Positions 11,210 to 18,886 of a stretch of DNA of 24,589 nucleotides are shown piece by piece. How positions within the stretch are numbered: position 1 is the stretch's first letter; each line of letters begins with the position of its first letter. The position numbers were made by a program, and so were the translations under genes. The DNA lies in assembly GCA_038248505.1 (NCBI GenBank), contig JBBRXJ010000054.1:1-24589 (forward strand), given 5' to 3'. The notes beneath the pieces are model-generated. The model had not been told where the DNA came from. It was given only the letters and a program-made list of their open reading frames with translations, and did no database searches. The stretch comes from JBBRXJ01 sp038248505. GTDB lineage: Bacteria; Bacteroidota; Bacteroidia; Bacteroidales; JBBRXJ01.

Positions 11210-11267
11210 CTTAGTGATTAAAAAACGCTTAGTGTTGACCTCGACGCGTTAGTGTTTTTAGTGTTAA
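11210..11267. repeat. Degenerate TTAGTG-type intergenic repeat
   Basis: Several copies of CTTAGTG/TTAGTGTT-like words occur just downstream of the mannitol-1-phosphate dehydrogenase-like gene. The same word family appears at 15179-15203 and 15655-15775, so this is a dispersed repeat rather than chance. Confidence 0.6.
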
Positions 11268-11282
11268 TACCTTTACTCTCTT

Positions 11283-12455
11283 TCAGCAAGACATAACCAT
11301 ATTTATAAATAAAGAATCTTTTTGTACATCTAAACCGCAAGTATGAGCTAATGTTTCAAACAAGGCATTCTCAAGAGATTTAGCAAATATTACATCTGCC
11401 GGATGCATTTTACCTTCCTCATCATGCGCTCTGAATTTTAAACCAGCGACATACGACTGAACAATTAAATTAACCGGTAAGCCCAAGCTAATACCTGCTC
11501 TGGCAGCGCCAGCCAACCGATCTTCGGCACTTAATTTACGAGGCAAATCGCAACCTACTCTAAAAACAGTATCGCCTAATGCTTTGTTTTCAAAACGATT
11601 TAAAAGATCGTCGGTATGTTCTTCAATATGATGTTGTGTAAATTCACCTGGATATAATTTCATTAAGATTTGTCCGGATTGCAGCATGGTATCACGCACA
11701 TCATTACGTAGATTTTTATCAGCCAAAACCTCCCAAATAAAAATATGTTTAGGATTTTTAAGATAGCCCAAATAGGCCGTAGCTGCGTGCCCTAGATTAT
11801 GAATGAATAATTTCCTATCAACCCATGCTTTCATATTTTCCTTGGGAGCCAATCCGTCAATAGTAGGAATGGTATTTCGAAATGCTTTCTTATCAAGAAC
11901 TAAAGAATTGTATGCCTCAGCAAAAACTTGAAGTGTATCTTCTTCAAGATCTTTTTTACGCATGATGGGAACCATTTTGCCAATGCTTGTTTCGACTAAG
12001 CCCACCAACGAATCAAGTGGGTAATTTGTAGGAAGATGTTTATATAATTCATTTCTAAAATACTCGGAAGCATTACGGAGGTTCTCAGCAATGATTATGT
12101 CGAGTGCTTGCTGCGGATTGTTTTTAAACCGTATCGTTAGCGCCTCAGCAATCAGGGGCATAATACTGGGAAGACCATGTTGTCCAACAGAAACAGCTAT
12201 AATATCCGATGATACAATTTCATCTACCACTTTATTTTTATCACTGGCTAATACGCCACAAACATTTTTTATGATCATTAACTCATCGCCTTCGTTGCGT
12301 TTAATCACCACTTTATATTCGCGTTTTTCATTTAAGGCGTCAATCACTTGCTTAAAAACATCAACAAAAACCACATCATAACCACCACGACTGAAAAGTT
12401 GTGCAATGAATGAACGGCCAATCTTTCCGGCTCCGAATTGAATTAATTTTGACAT
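11283..12455 (-). CDS. mtlD: Mannitol-1-phosphate 5-dehydrogenase family protein (polyol-phosphate dehydrogenase)
   Basis: The 390-aa product matches the long-chain polyol dehydrogenase family, which interconverts mannitol 1-phosphate and fructose 6-phosphate with NAD in the cytoplasm. The N-terminal Rossmann motif FGAGKIGRSF is at residues 7-16. The family catalytic pattern K-x4-N-x2-H is visible at K215, N220 and H223 in KLFIHNLGH. The ATG at 12455 is preferred over one 57 bases upstream: the family begins right at the Rossmann strand, and the 19 extra residues would be encoded by a dispersed intergenic repeat containing TTCGCCGCGGCGAA. It lies 232 bp downstream of the fused E1 gene on the same strand and is probably the last gene of the E2-E3-E1 cluster. 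No mannitol PTS gene is nearby, so the real substrate may be another sugar-alcohol phosphate; the symbol rests on family similarity only. Confidence 0.85.
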   Translation of the reverse strand: MSKLIQFGAGKIGRSFIAQLFSRGGYDVVFVDVFKQVIDALNEKREYKVVIKRNEGDELMIIKNVCGVLASDKNKVVDEIVSSDIIAVSVGQHGLPSIMPLIAEALTIRFKNNPQQALDIIIAENLRNASEYFRNELYKHLPTNYPLDSLVGLVETSIGKMVPIMRKKDLEEDTLQVFAEAYNSLVLDKKAFRNTIPTIDGLAPKENMKAWVDRKLFIHNLGHAATAYLGYLKNPKHIFIWEVLADKNLRNDVRDTMLQSGQILMKLYPGEFTQHHIEEHTDDLLNRFENKALGDTVFRVGCDLPRKLSAEDRLAGAARAGISLGLPVNLIVQSYVAGLKFRAHDEEGKMHPADVIFAKSLENALFETLAHTCGLDVQKDSLFINMVMSC

Positions 12456-12472
12456 AAATATTTTTTTCCGCA

Positions 12473-12660
12473 ATTCGCCGCGGCGAACGCTAAGTGAGGA
12501 CGCCATGAACACTATGAATACAAAAATAAAACTTCAGCGTTCTTTGCGGTTAATTATAAATAATCTTTTTACCACAAAGGCGCAAAAGGAAGACTCAAAG
12601 GACGCAAAAAAAATTCATTGCGTTCTCTGCGAATACTATGCGTTCGCCGCGGCGAACTGC
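12473..12660. repeat. Intergenic repeat block with two copies of a GC-rich palindrome
   Basis: The gap between the E1 and mtlD genes is filled with GCGTTCTTTGCGGTTAAT-like and CACAAAGGCGCAAAAGG-like words, typical of dispersed intergenic repeats in Bacteroidota. A perfect palindrome, TTCGCCGCGGCGAA, occurs at 12474-12487 and again at 12643-12656, 169 bp apart. It is strikingly GC-rich against AT-rich surroundings. Confidence 0.65.
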
Positions 12661-12687
12661 GGTTAATTTTAACCTCAACAGCTAAAA

Positions 12688-15156
12688 CTAAATACCTAAT
12701 TTACTTCTCCTCAACTCTTCGTTACGTGTAAAATTATTTTTTACAATATGTCCTTTTAATGGAACAATTTTTTCATGTATCGCATCTAAAATCCAATCTG
12801 GTTGAGGGAAGAAATATTCTTCTAACTCATAGGCCGGAGTAATCCAGTTACGTGATGCTACAACTACTGGTGGTGCATCTAAATCATCAAATGCAAGCTC
12901 TGTTATGGTTGAAGAAATATCTTTTAAGTACGATCCACGAGAGGATGCATCGCTCGTTAAAACAATACGACCAGTTTTCTTCACCGACTCTAAAACGAGT
13001 TCGTAATTGAATGGTACCAAACTGCGGGCATCAATAACTTCAGCGCTCATGCCATAATTTTTCTCAAGCAAATCGGCTGCATTAATTGCAGTATATAATG
13101 TTGAACCAATACTTAAGATTGTAATGTCTTTCCCTTTTCTTTTAATATCCGGTTCACCAATAGGTATCTCATAATAACCTTCAGGTACTCCACCTTGGTG
13201 AAATTGCTCGCCAAAATCGTAGGTACGTTGACTCTCAAAGAATATTACCGGATCAGTGCCTTGTAATGCAGCATTCATCAGACCTTTCGCATCATAAGGG
13301 GTGGCAGGGAACACGACTTTTAGACCAGGTATATGTGCTACCAATGATGACCAATCTTGTGAATGTTGTGCACCATATTTTGAACCAACGGACACGCGCA
13401 AAACGACTGGTAATTTAATTACATTCCCGCTCATCGCTTGCCATTTTGGAAGTTGGTTGAACACTTCATCACCACAACGACCCAAGAAATCACAATACAT
13501 AATTTCAGGAATCACACGGCCACCGCACATGGCATAACCAACTGCTGTTCCAACAATGGCTCCTTCGCTAATGGGTGAATTAAATAAACGATTGTATGGT
13601 AATGCTTCTGTTAATCCGCGATATACTGCAAATGCACCTCCCCAATCACGATTCTCTTCACCGTAAGCTACAAGCGTTGGATCTTTATAAAAACGATCAA
13701 TAATAGCTTCAAACAAAGCATCGCGATACTGATACATTTTTGCTTTTGAAACAGGTTTACCGTCTTTATCAAATGCAAAACGTTCTTTCGTTTTTAAGGA
13801 TTTCACACGTGCATTTTCTTCCATCGGATGATTGGTTTCAACCTTACGGTCTTCCATCTTTTCCATTGGGGTATTTGAAAACATCATACCTCCTAATAAA
13901 TCTGGATGTTTGTTCAAATCCATTAGCGGAGAAATAACAGGATCAATTGATAGCTTAGTAACTTTTTCAATTAATCCTACTACATGTGCACGAATTTCGT
14001 CTATTTGGGCTTGTGTAGCAACTTTTGCACGAATCAGTTCTTCACCATAGCTCTTAATTGAATCAGCACTTTCCCATGCTTCAATTTCTTCTTTTGAACG
14101 ATATGAAGATGCATCAGAAGGTGAGTGACCACTGATACGATAAGTTAATGTATCAAGTAAAACTGGGCCATGTTTATCTATCAATGTTTTCTTTTTACGA
14201 CTGAAAGCATCTATCACAGCAAGTGGGTTGTAACCATCAATTCGTTCGCTATGCATTTGATCTGGATTTACTCCAGCACCAACGCGAGCTAAAATATCAT
14301 AACCCATAGTCTCCCCTGCGGTCTGTCCGCCCATACCATATTGGTTATTCATGAAGTTGAACAAGATGGGTAAACCTCCTTTATATTCACCCTCCCAAAG
14401 TTTATTGAACTGATCCATGGCGGCAAACATCATGCCTTCCCACACTGGACCGCAACCCATGGATGCATCACCAATATTAGCAACAATGATACCTGGTTTT
14501 TTATTAACTTTTTTATAGAGTGCTGCACCCACAGCAATATCGCCTGAACCACCTACCAAAGCATTATTCGGATAGATGCCGAAAGGGGTGAAGAATGCGT
14601 GCATCGATCCGCCGAGACCTTTATTAAAACCGGTTTCGCGTGCAAAAACTTCAGCCAAGGTGCCGTATAAAAGAAAATCAATAGCTAAATCTTTTACGCT
14701 AGCGTGTTTTTGTTTTTCAACAACGCGTAGAATAGAACCACCGAAAAATGTTTCCATAATATGCATCAACGATTTATCATCTAACTTATGAATAGAAGAT
14801 AAACCTTTTGCTAGAATTTCACCATGGCTACGGTGCGATCCGAAGATATAATCTTCAACACCCAAATTATAAGCCATACCAACCGCTGCTGCTTCTTGCC
14901 CAATTGACAAATGCGCAGGACCAGGGTGATTGTACTTTATTCCATTATACTCATTCGTCGTTTTAATTAGATTTAACATCGTTTCAAACTCACGAATTAT
15001 ATACATATCACGATAGATACGAATCAAATCCTCTTTTGAGAAATTCTTCATCTCATCTTCCATTGATTTGTTGTAAACATTCACAGGAATGTCTTTAAAC
15101 TTAATAGCAGAGGGTTTCCTCACTAACTTTGGATCAATAAACTGTACTTTTGGCAT
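12688..15156 (-). CDS. 2-oxo acid dehydrogenase E1, fused alpha and beta subunits (thiamine diphosphate-dependent)
   Basis: The 822-aa protein joins E1 alpha and E1 beta of a pyruvate/branched-chain/acetoin-type dehydrogenase, which decarboxylates a 2-oxo acid and passes the acyl group to lipoyl-E2. The alpha half (about 45-400) has the thiamine diphosphate motif GDASMG (229-234) ending in NN (270-271), the SHRSHG loop (107-112) and GHSPSDASSYR (343-353). A linker (about 410-470) leads to the beta half (475-800), with YGEENRDWGG (498-507) carrying the expected catalytic Glu, SPISEGAIVG (527-536) and KYGAQHSQDW (593-602). Between the HG of the first loop and the GFNKGLGGSMH segment (176-186) there are about 60 residues, more than in ordinary E1 alpha chains, so it may belong to a separate clade. 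E2 and E3 are encoded upstream on the same strand. The substrate is undetermined. The next gene downstream is a polyol-phosphate dehydrogenase. Confidence 0.93.
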   Translation of the reverse strand: MPKVQFIDPKLVRKPSAIKFKDIPVNVYNKSMEDEMKNFSKEDLIRIYRDMYIIREFETMLNLIKTTNEYNGIKYNHPGPAHLSIGQEAAAVGMAYNLGVEDYIFGSHRSHGEILAKGLSSIHKLDDKSLMHIMETFFGGSILRVVEKQKHASVKDLAIDFLLYGTLAEVFARETGFNKGLGGSMHAFFTPFGIYPNNALVGGSGDIAVGAALYKKVNKKPGIIVANIGDASMGCGPVWEGMMFAAMDQFNKLWEGEYKGGLPILFNFMNNQYGMGGQTAGETMGYDILARVGAGVNPDQMHSERIDGYNPLAVIDAFSRKKKTLIDKHGPVLLDTLTYRISGHSPSDASSYRSKEEIEAWESADSIKSYGEELIRAKVATQAQIDEIRAHVVGLIEKVTKLSIDPVISPLMDLNKHPDLLGGMMFSNTPMEKMEDRKVETNHPMEENARVKSLKTKERFAFDKDGKPVSKAKMYQYRDALFEAIIDRFYKDPTLVAYGEENRDWGGAFAVYRGLTEALPYNRLFNSPISEGAIVGTAVGYAMCGGRVIPEIMYCDFLGRCGDEVFNQLPKWQAMSGNVIKLPVVLRVSVGSKYGAQHSQDWSSLVAHIPGLKVVFPATPYDAKGLMNAALQGTDPVIFFESQRTYDFGEQFHQGGVPEGYYEIPIGEPDIKRKGKDITILSIGSTLYTAINAADLLEKNYGMSAEVIDARSLVPFNYELVLESVKKTGRIVLTSDASSRGSYLKDISSTITELAFDDLDAPPVVVASRNWITPAYELEEYFFPQPDWILDAIHEKIVPLKGHIVKNNFTRNEELRRSKLGI

Positions 15157-15178
15157 ATTTGTATGTTTTAATTTTTAT

Positions 15179-15203
15179 CACTAAGAGCACTTAGAACACT
15201 AAG
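15179..15203. repeat. CACTAAG/CTTAGAACACTAAG-type intergenic repeat
   Basis: A short block of CACTAAGAGCAC and TTAGAACACTAAG lies between the E1 start and the end of the GxxExxY gene. It belongs to the same word family as the block upstream of the GxxExxY gene, so the gene is bracketed by related repeats. Confidence 0.6.
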
Positions 15204-15219
15204 TACACATTGTATATTA

Positions 15220-15627
15220 TTACTTTTTTAATAATGCAAAATCATCTGTTACAATAGATACTAAACTTTTGGTAATATTCGTTGAATTAAAATTTATTAA
15301 TAAACCTTTTGGCTTTTGTGAAAGCTTTAAATACGTTAATAATTGTATTTTATAAAAATCTCTTAATTCTTCAACTGCCTTCAATTCAACAATAATCATA
15401 TCCTCTACTAATACATCAATTCTTAGTTTGTTAATTAGGTTCTTCCCTTTATAAATCAACGGAACTTCTACTTGTGATTTATAAGCCAATCCAGCTAAAC
15501 TTAATTCCTCAATTAAACATTCTTCATAAACAGACTCCAACAAGTCTGGTCCAACACTTTTATTTACTTCAATAGCACAGGCTACTATTTCATATGCAAT
15601 ATCATTTACATATTTCTGAGTTAATAT
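15220..15627 (-). CDS. GxxExxY-family protein (PD-(D/E)XK nuclease-like), no standard start codon visible at the expected N-terminus
   Basis: The protein matches the GxxExxY family (PDDEXK_3-like), small proteins of unproven function with a nuclease-like fold. The core has GPDLLESVYEEC, then RIDVLVED and IVELKAVEEL, giving a D...E-x-K set (D71, E81, K83 counted from 15627). The eponymous first Gly of the family motif is Asp here (D28). The family N-terminus (LTQKYVNDIAYEI) is present, but no in-frame ATG, GTG or TTG precedes it. An ATA at 15627 sits where ATG would be expected and gives 135 aa, about the family length. The only standard start is an internal TTG at 15543, which would remove about 28 conserved residues. 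Upstream the frame stays open to a TAG at 15757-15759, through an 18-bp tandem repeat. The gene separates E3 from E1. It may be translated from a rare start, or be a start-lost gene. Confidence 0.75.
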   Translation of the reverse strand: MLTQKYVNDIAYEIVACAIEVNKSVGPDLLESVYEECLIEELSLAGLAYKSQVEVPLIYKGKNLINKLRIDVLVEDMIIVELKAVEELRDFYKIQLLTYLKLSQKPKGLLINFNSTNITKSLVSIVTDDFALLKK

Positions 15628-15654
15628 TGTCCTGGTTTTTTTAAATGTATTAAT

Positions 15655-15775
15655 ACTTAGTCTTAGTGCTTTTACTGTTATTAGTGTTCTTGCTGTTATT
15701 AGTGTTCTAAGTACTCTTAGTGTTCTTACTGTTCTGTGTGCAAAATACTTTGTGCCCTAAGTGTCTTAGTGGTTA
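15655..15775. repeat. TTAGTG-type repeat block with an 18-bp tandem repeat
   Basis: Three diverged 18-bp units, TTACTGTTATTAGTGTTC (15672-15689), TTGCTGTTATTAGTGTTC (15690-15707) and TAAGTACTCTTAGTGTTC (15708-15725), are followed by a 9-bp partial unit. The wider block of TTAGTG/CTTAGTGG words reaches the stop codon of the E3 gene. Because 18 is a multiple of three, the minus-strand frame leading into the GxxExxY gene remains open and would read as hexapeptides like RTLITA and RTLITV. Confidence 0.75.
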
Positions 15776-17122
15776 AAAAGAAAATATTGTTTCCTTAAAA
15801 ATTTCACTCACCGTAGGGTGCGGGAACACAATTTCTTCCATATCCTTCACTCGCATTTCCATCTCAATAGCCATACACGCACCGTATATCATTTCCGAGC
15901 TCGGATTACCAATCATGTGTACTCCTAGTATCTCATTGTATTTATCGCCAACTAAAACTTTGCAAAGACCATTGAATAATTCGTTTTCAGCAACAAAACG
16001 TCCAGCGTAAGTCATTGGTAATTTTGCAATTTTATATCCAATACCTTTTTTCTTAGCTTCCTCTTCGGTGAGTCCTACACCAGAAATTTCCGGATTAGTA
16101 TAAACGACCCCGGGTATAGCATTATATCGCATTACATCTTTCCGTCCTAATAAATTATTTACTACCACCTCTCCTTCTCTACTCGCAGTATGTGCCAAAA
16201 GAGAAAAGCCTTTAACATCACCAGCTGCATATACATTTGGAATATTTGTACGGCATGTTGAATCAATTTTAATGGCTCCTTTAACCATCTCAACGCCGAG
16301 CTTCTCAAGGCCAAAACCAGTAGTTACAGGCTTACGACCAACACTAACCAGCAAGTCATCGCCTTTCACACTTTGGGTTTTTCCGTCTTGCTCAAAAACA
16401 ACTTCTTTCCCTTTTACCTCAACTACTTTTGAATTTAGATAGAAAGAAATTCCTTTCTTCTCCATTTCTTTGCGATAAATTTCAGCAAGCTCACTATCAA
16501 CACCATTAAGAATTTCAGGTAACATTTCAAAAATATTTACCTTTGTACCCAAACTAGTAAAGAAACTGGCAAATTCCATGCCAATCACTCCACCACCAAT
16601 AATATTAAGCACTTGTGGCACATGATCAATTTGTAGAATTTCACGATTGGTCATAAAACCACTATTCTCAAGTCCTTTTATAGGAGGAACAAAAGCCTCA
16701 GAACCTGTAGCAATTAAAATATTTCGGCAATGATATTCCTTTCCTTCACACACTACAAGAATATGATCTTTCTTTGGCTCTTGTATAATGGCAGTACCAG
16801 TAACAACTTCAACATGGTTCGCCTTCATCTTTGCGCCAATACCCGCTACCAATTTTTTAACCACCTTATCTTTACGCTGCATGATTTTTAAAAAATCATA
16901 CGCTGCATTATCCACTTTAATACCATACTTTTCGCCATTCTTCGCATAATCGAAAATTTTGGCACTATACAATAAAGTTTTTGTTGGTACACATCCTTCA
17001 TTCAGACAAACACCACCTAAACTTTTTTTCTCAAACAAAACAACCTTCATGCCTTTATGTCCAGCACGTTCAGCAGCAACATAACCGGCAGGACCGGCGC
17101 CTATAATTCCTAATTCAAACAT
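15773..17122 (-). CDS. lpdA: Dihydrolipoamide dehydrogenase (E3)
   Basis: This 449-aa flavoprotein reoxidises dihydrolipoyl-E2 with NAD+, completing the 2-oxo acid dehydrogenase cycle in the cytoplasm. The FAD motif GAGPAG is at 8-13 and the redox disulfide is in GGVCLNEGCVPTK (C39 and C44). The NAD-binding GGGVIG is at 176-181, the second FAD motif AAGDV at 299-303, and the C-terminal active-site HPTVSE at 435-440 supplies H435 and E440. All catalytic residues of the family are present and the length is standard. The gene starts 33 bp downstream of the E2 stop, so the two are almost certainly co-transcribed. Downstream, the GxxExxY gene and its repeats intervene before the E1 gene. Confidence 0.95.
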   Translation of the reverse strand: MFELGIIGAGPAGYVAAERAGHKGMKVVLFEKKSLGGVCLNEGCVPTKTLLYSAKIFDYAKNGEKYGIKVDNAAYDFLKIMQRKDKVVKKLVAGIGAKMKANHVEVVTGTAIIQEPKKDHILVVCEGKEYHCRNILIATGSEAFVPPIKGLENSGFMTNREILQIDHVPQVLNIIGGGVIGMEFASFFTSLGTKVNIFEMLPEILNGVDSELAEIYRKEMEKKGISFYLNSKVVEVKGKEVVFEQDGKTQSVKGDDLLVSVGRKPVTTGFGLEKLGVEMVKGAIKIDSTCRTNIPNVYAAGDVKGFSLLAHTASREGEVVVNNLLGRKDVMRYNAIPGVVYTNPEISGVGLTEEEAKKKGIGYKIAKLPMTYAGRFVAENELFNGLCKVLVGDKYNEILGVHMIGNPSSEMIYGACMAIEMEMRVKDMEEIVFPHPTVSEIFKETIFSF

Positions 17123-17155
17123 AGAATTTATTTTTGTGAAAATTTAAAAATCAAA

Positions 17156-18505
17156 TTACAAAATGGCTTCACTTAGATTTTCAATTTCAGTTTTCAAATC
17201 TTTCAAAAAAGCCGAAGCAGGTGCGCCATCAATTGCACAATGATCGTATGTTAAAGACAAGCCAATATGCGGAACGAAACCAATGATTCCTGCACCCATA
17301 TCAATAGCTTTATAGCTAATTGTATTAACACCAAGTATGGCAACTTGTGGTACATTTAAAACAGGAGTAAACATTTCAATTCCATAGGCACCCAAATTAG
17401 AAACCGTAAAAGTACCAGCCTGACTAGCTAAGAGCTCAGGCTCAATTTTACCATCACGACAACGTTTTGCCAAATCTTTTAGATTAGTTGCTAAAACAGC
17501 TAATGAAAAATCACTAGCATTACGTAAAGCAGGAACCATAAGACCACGTTCTGTATCAACTGCAATACCTAAATGTACTTTATTAAATAGGCGCACACTA
17601 TCGCCCAAAAAATGACTATTAACATTTGGATGTTTCAACAATGTTTTAATTACTGCAAAACAAACCATATCATTAATAGTAATATTTGGCATTTTAGCTT
17701 TTTCGGCATCGGGTTTTATCATTGCACGCAAAGCTTGCATAGCACGCGCATCAGCCGAAATATGATGCGTTAACTGAGCAGAACAAGCCATTGAATTAAG
17801 CATATTCTCTGAAATGATACGACGAATATTAGATATCTTTTTAACTTCATATTCAATACCAGCTGTTCCAGCAGTTGCCATATCTTCGAGCTTCACTCTA
17901 TTAGCAACACCCGTACCTCGTAGGGGAGCACGTAAACCTTTGTCCGTAGCGGCAGCTTGAGCAGTAGGCGACATTAAACCAGCACCGCTTGAAGCATAGG
18001 CTTTCACATCTTGCTCTATAACACGTCCACCAGGGCCTGAGCCTTGAAGATTCGAAATAGGCACACCCAATTTCTCAGCACTATTTTTAGCACGTGGCGA
18101 AATTTTTAAATCACCACTTACTGTATCAGGAGCCTTAGCATCGACCTTTGTTACTGAAGAAATTGAAAAAACAGTGGCTGATTTTGCTTCCGTTTTCACT
18201 TCCGCTTTTTTATCGGAAGCAGGTGCAGCAGCAGGAGTACCCGGACGAAAAGCATCCGTACTTTCACCTGCATTACCAATCACAGCTACATTTAAAAGGA
18301 CCTCTACGTCATCACCTGATTGAAAAAAAACTTCAAGGAGAATTCCATCCGCCTTTGCTTCTTCCTCAAACGATGCTTTATCCGTTTCATAAGAGAAAAG
18401 CTTCTCTCCTACCTTTACGGCATCACCCTTCTTTTTAAACCATTCGGTTATTATACATGATTCAACGGACTGACCCTGTTTGGGCATAATTACTGCTACT
18501 GCCAT
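17156..18505 (-). CDS. 2-oxo acid dehydrogenase E2 (dihydrolipoamide acyltransferase)
   Basis: The 449-aa product has the full E2 architecture: an N-terminal lipoyl domain (about 2-77) with the lipoylated lysine K43 in ETDKASFE, an Ala/Lys-rich flexible linker (about 85-130), a peripheral subunit-binding domain (KISPRAKNSAEKLGV to IEQDVKAY, about 134-170), a second linker, and the acyltransferase core (about 220-449) with the catalytic HCAIDGA (H422, D426). It forms the core of the complex and transfers the acyl group to CoA. One lipoyl domain is typical of many bacterial E2s. It is the first gene of the cluster and faces the divergent HutC/GntR regulator. A perfect palindrome lies 135 bp upstream of its start and probably controls it. 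Whether the acyl donor is pyruvate, acetoin or a branched-chain 2-oxo acid cannot be told from the sequence alone. Confidence 0.93.
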   Translation of the reverse strand: MAVAVIMPKQGQSVESCIITEWFKKKGDAVKVGEKLFSYETDKASFEEEAKADGILLEVFFQSGDDVEVLLNVAVIGNAGESTDAFRPGTPAAAPASDKKAEVKTEAKSATVFSISSVTKVDAKAPDTVSGDLKISPRAKNSAEKLGVPISNLQGSGPGGRVIEQDVKAYASSGAGLMSPTAQAAATDKGLRAPLRGTGVANRVKLEDMATAGTAGIEYEVKKISNIRRIISENMLNSMACSAQLTHHISADARAMQALRAMIKPDAEKAKMPNITINDMVCFAVIKTLLKHPNVNSHFLGDSVRLFNKVHLGIAVDTERGLMVPALRNASDFSLAVLATNLKDLAKRCRDGKIEPELLASQAGTFTVSNLGAYGIEMFTPVLNVPQVAILGVNTISYKAIDMGAGIIGFVPHIGLSLTYDHCAIDGAPASAFLKDLKTEIENLSEAIL

Positions 18506-18618
18506 ATCTTTATTTTTGTGAGATGTGAGGTGTAAACATTAAATTAGGTCATGCGTGTGTTTTAATTTATAATAGAAATACCTTTTTAAAATCTTCCTCT
18601 ATTCTCTTATTTTCGACT

Positions 18619-18626
18619 CAAAAATA
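18619..18626 (-). promoter_or_regulatory. Candidate -7 box (TATTTTTG) of the E2-E3-E1 operon
   Basis: TATTTTTG on the minus strand fits the Bacteroidota -7 consensus TAnnTTTG and is the only match in the 135 bp between the E2 start and the first operator. No clean -33 TTG was found at the usual spacing. The operator palindrome would cover the -33 region, which suits repression. Confidence 0.4.
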
Positions 18627-18639
18627 ATCAAAAAAGCAT

Positions 18640-18657
18640 AACTTGTATATACAAGTT
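18640..18657. promoter_or_regulatory. Operator 1: perfect 18-bp palindrome
   Basis: AACTTGTATATACAAGTT is its own reverse complement. Its core TGTATATACA fits the TGTA-N2-TACA pattern I recall for HutC-type regulators. The ACTTGT/ACAAGT arms recur at operator 2, both inside the intergenic region shared by the E2 gene and the divergent HutC/GntR gene. Confidence 0.8.
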
Positions 18658-18795
18658 GAGATTAACTAACTTTTTTCCTAAAATATTTTCAACACAAATA
18701 AGAATATTAAGTGCGGCTATTATATAATTCAAATCATATAAACATGATTTAATGATTATTAACCCTATCATGCCAATCCAAACATATATTTCAAT

Positions 18796-18825
18796 TTGAA
18801 TTCACAGTTTTTATTGCTTACTTTG
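18796..18825 (+). promoter_or_regulatory. Candidate promoter of the HutC/GntR regulator gene
   Basis: TTG (18796-18798), a 19-bp spacer and TTACTTTG (18818-18825) resemble the Bacteroidota TTG/TAnnTTTG promoter with one mismatch in the -7 box. The predicted transcript would start near 18832, so operator 2 would lie just downstream of it, consistent with autorepression. Confidence 0.5.
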
Positions 18826-18842
18826 TAATACTGATGTCCTTC

Positions 18843-18858
18843 ACTTGTATTAACAAGT
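18843..18858. promoter_or_regulatory. Operator 2: ACTTGT-N4-ACAAGT inverted repeat
   Basis: ACTTGTATTAACAAGT carries the same arms and spacing as operator 1, with a slightly different centre. It ends 28 bp before the regulator's start codon. The two operator centres are 202 bp apart, so looping between them is possible but not shown. Confidence 0.75.
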
Positions 18859-18886
18859 AAGCACACTCATTACAACAAGCTAAGAC

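Larger units (their letters stand above)
10503..11282. other. 780-bp AT-rich intergenic spacer
   Basis: No convincing coding frame was seen. The spacer holds a 9-bp tandem repeat (GAATAAAAA three times, 10931-10957), a 7-bp-arm hairpin (TTATCGA/TCGATAA, 11159-11179) and a TTAGTG-type repeat next to the end of the dehydrogenase cluster. A TAATTTTG box on the minus strand at 10628-10635 could be the -7 element of the giant gene, but no matching -33 TTG was found, so that promoter is unresolved. Confidence 0.6.

Noticed and set aside
12456..12512. 19-residue N-terminal extension of the mannitol-1-phosphate dehydrogenase-like protein
   Set aside because: It is encoded by the dispersed repeat with the GC-rich palindrome, while the family begins at the Rossmann strand right after the ATG at 12455.
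15672..15734. CRISPR-like array
   Set aside because: The 18-bp units are directly adjacent with no spacers and diverge from one another; this is a tandem repeat.
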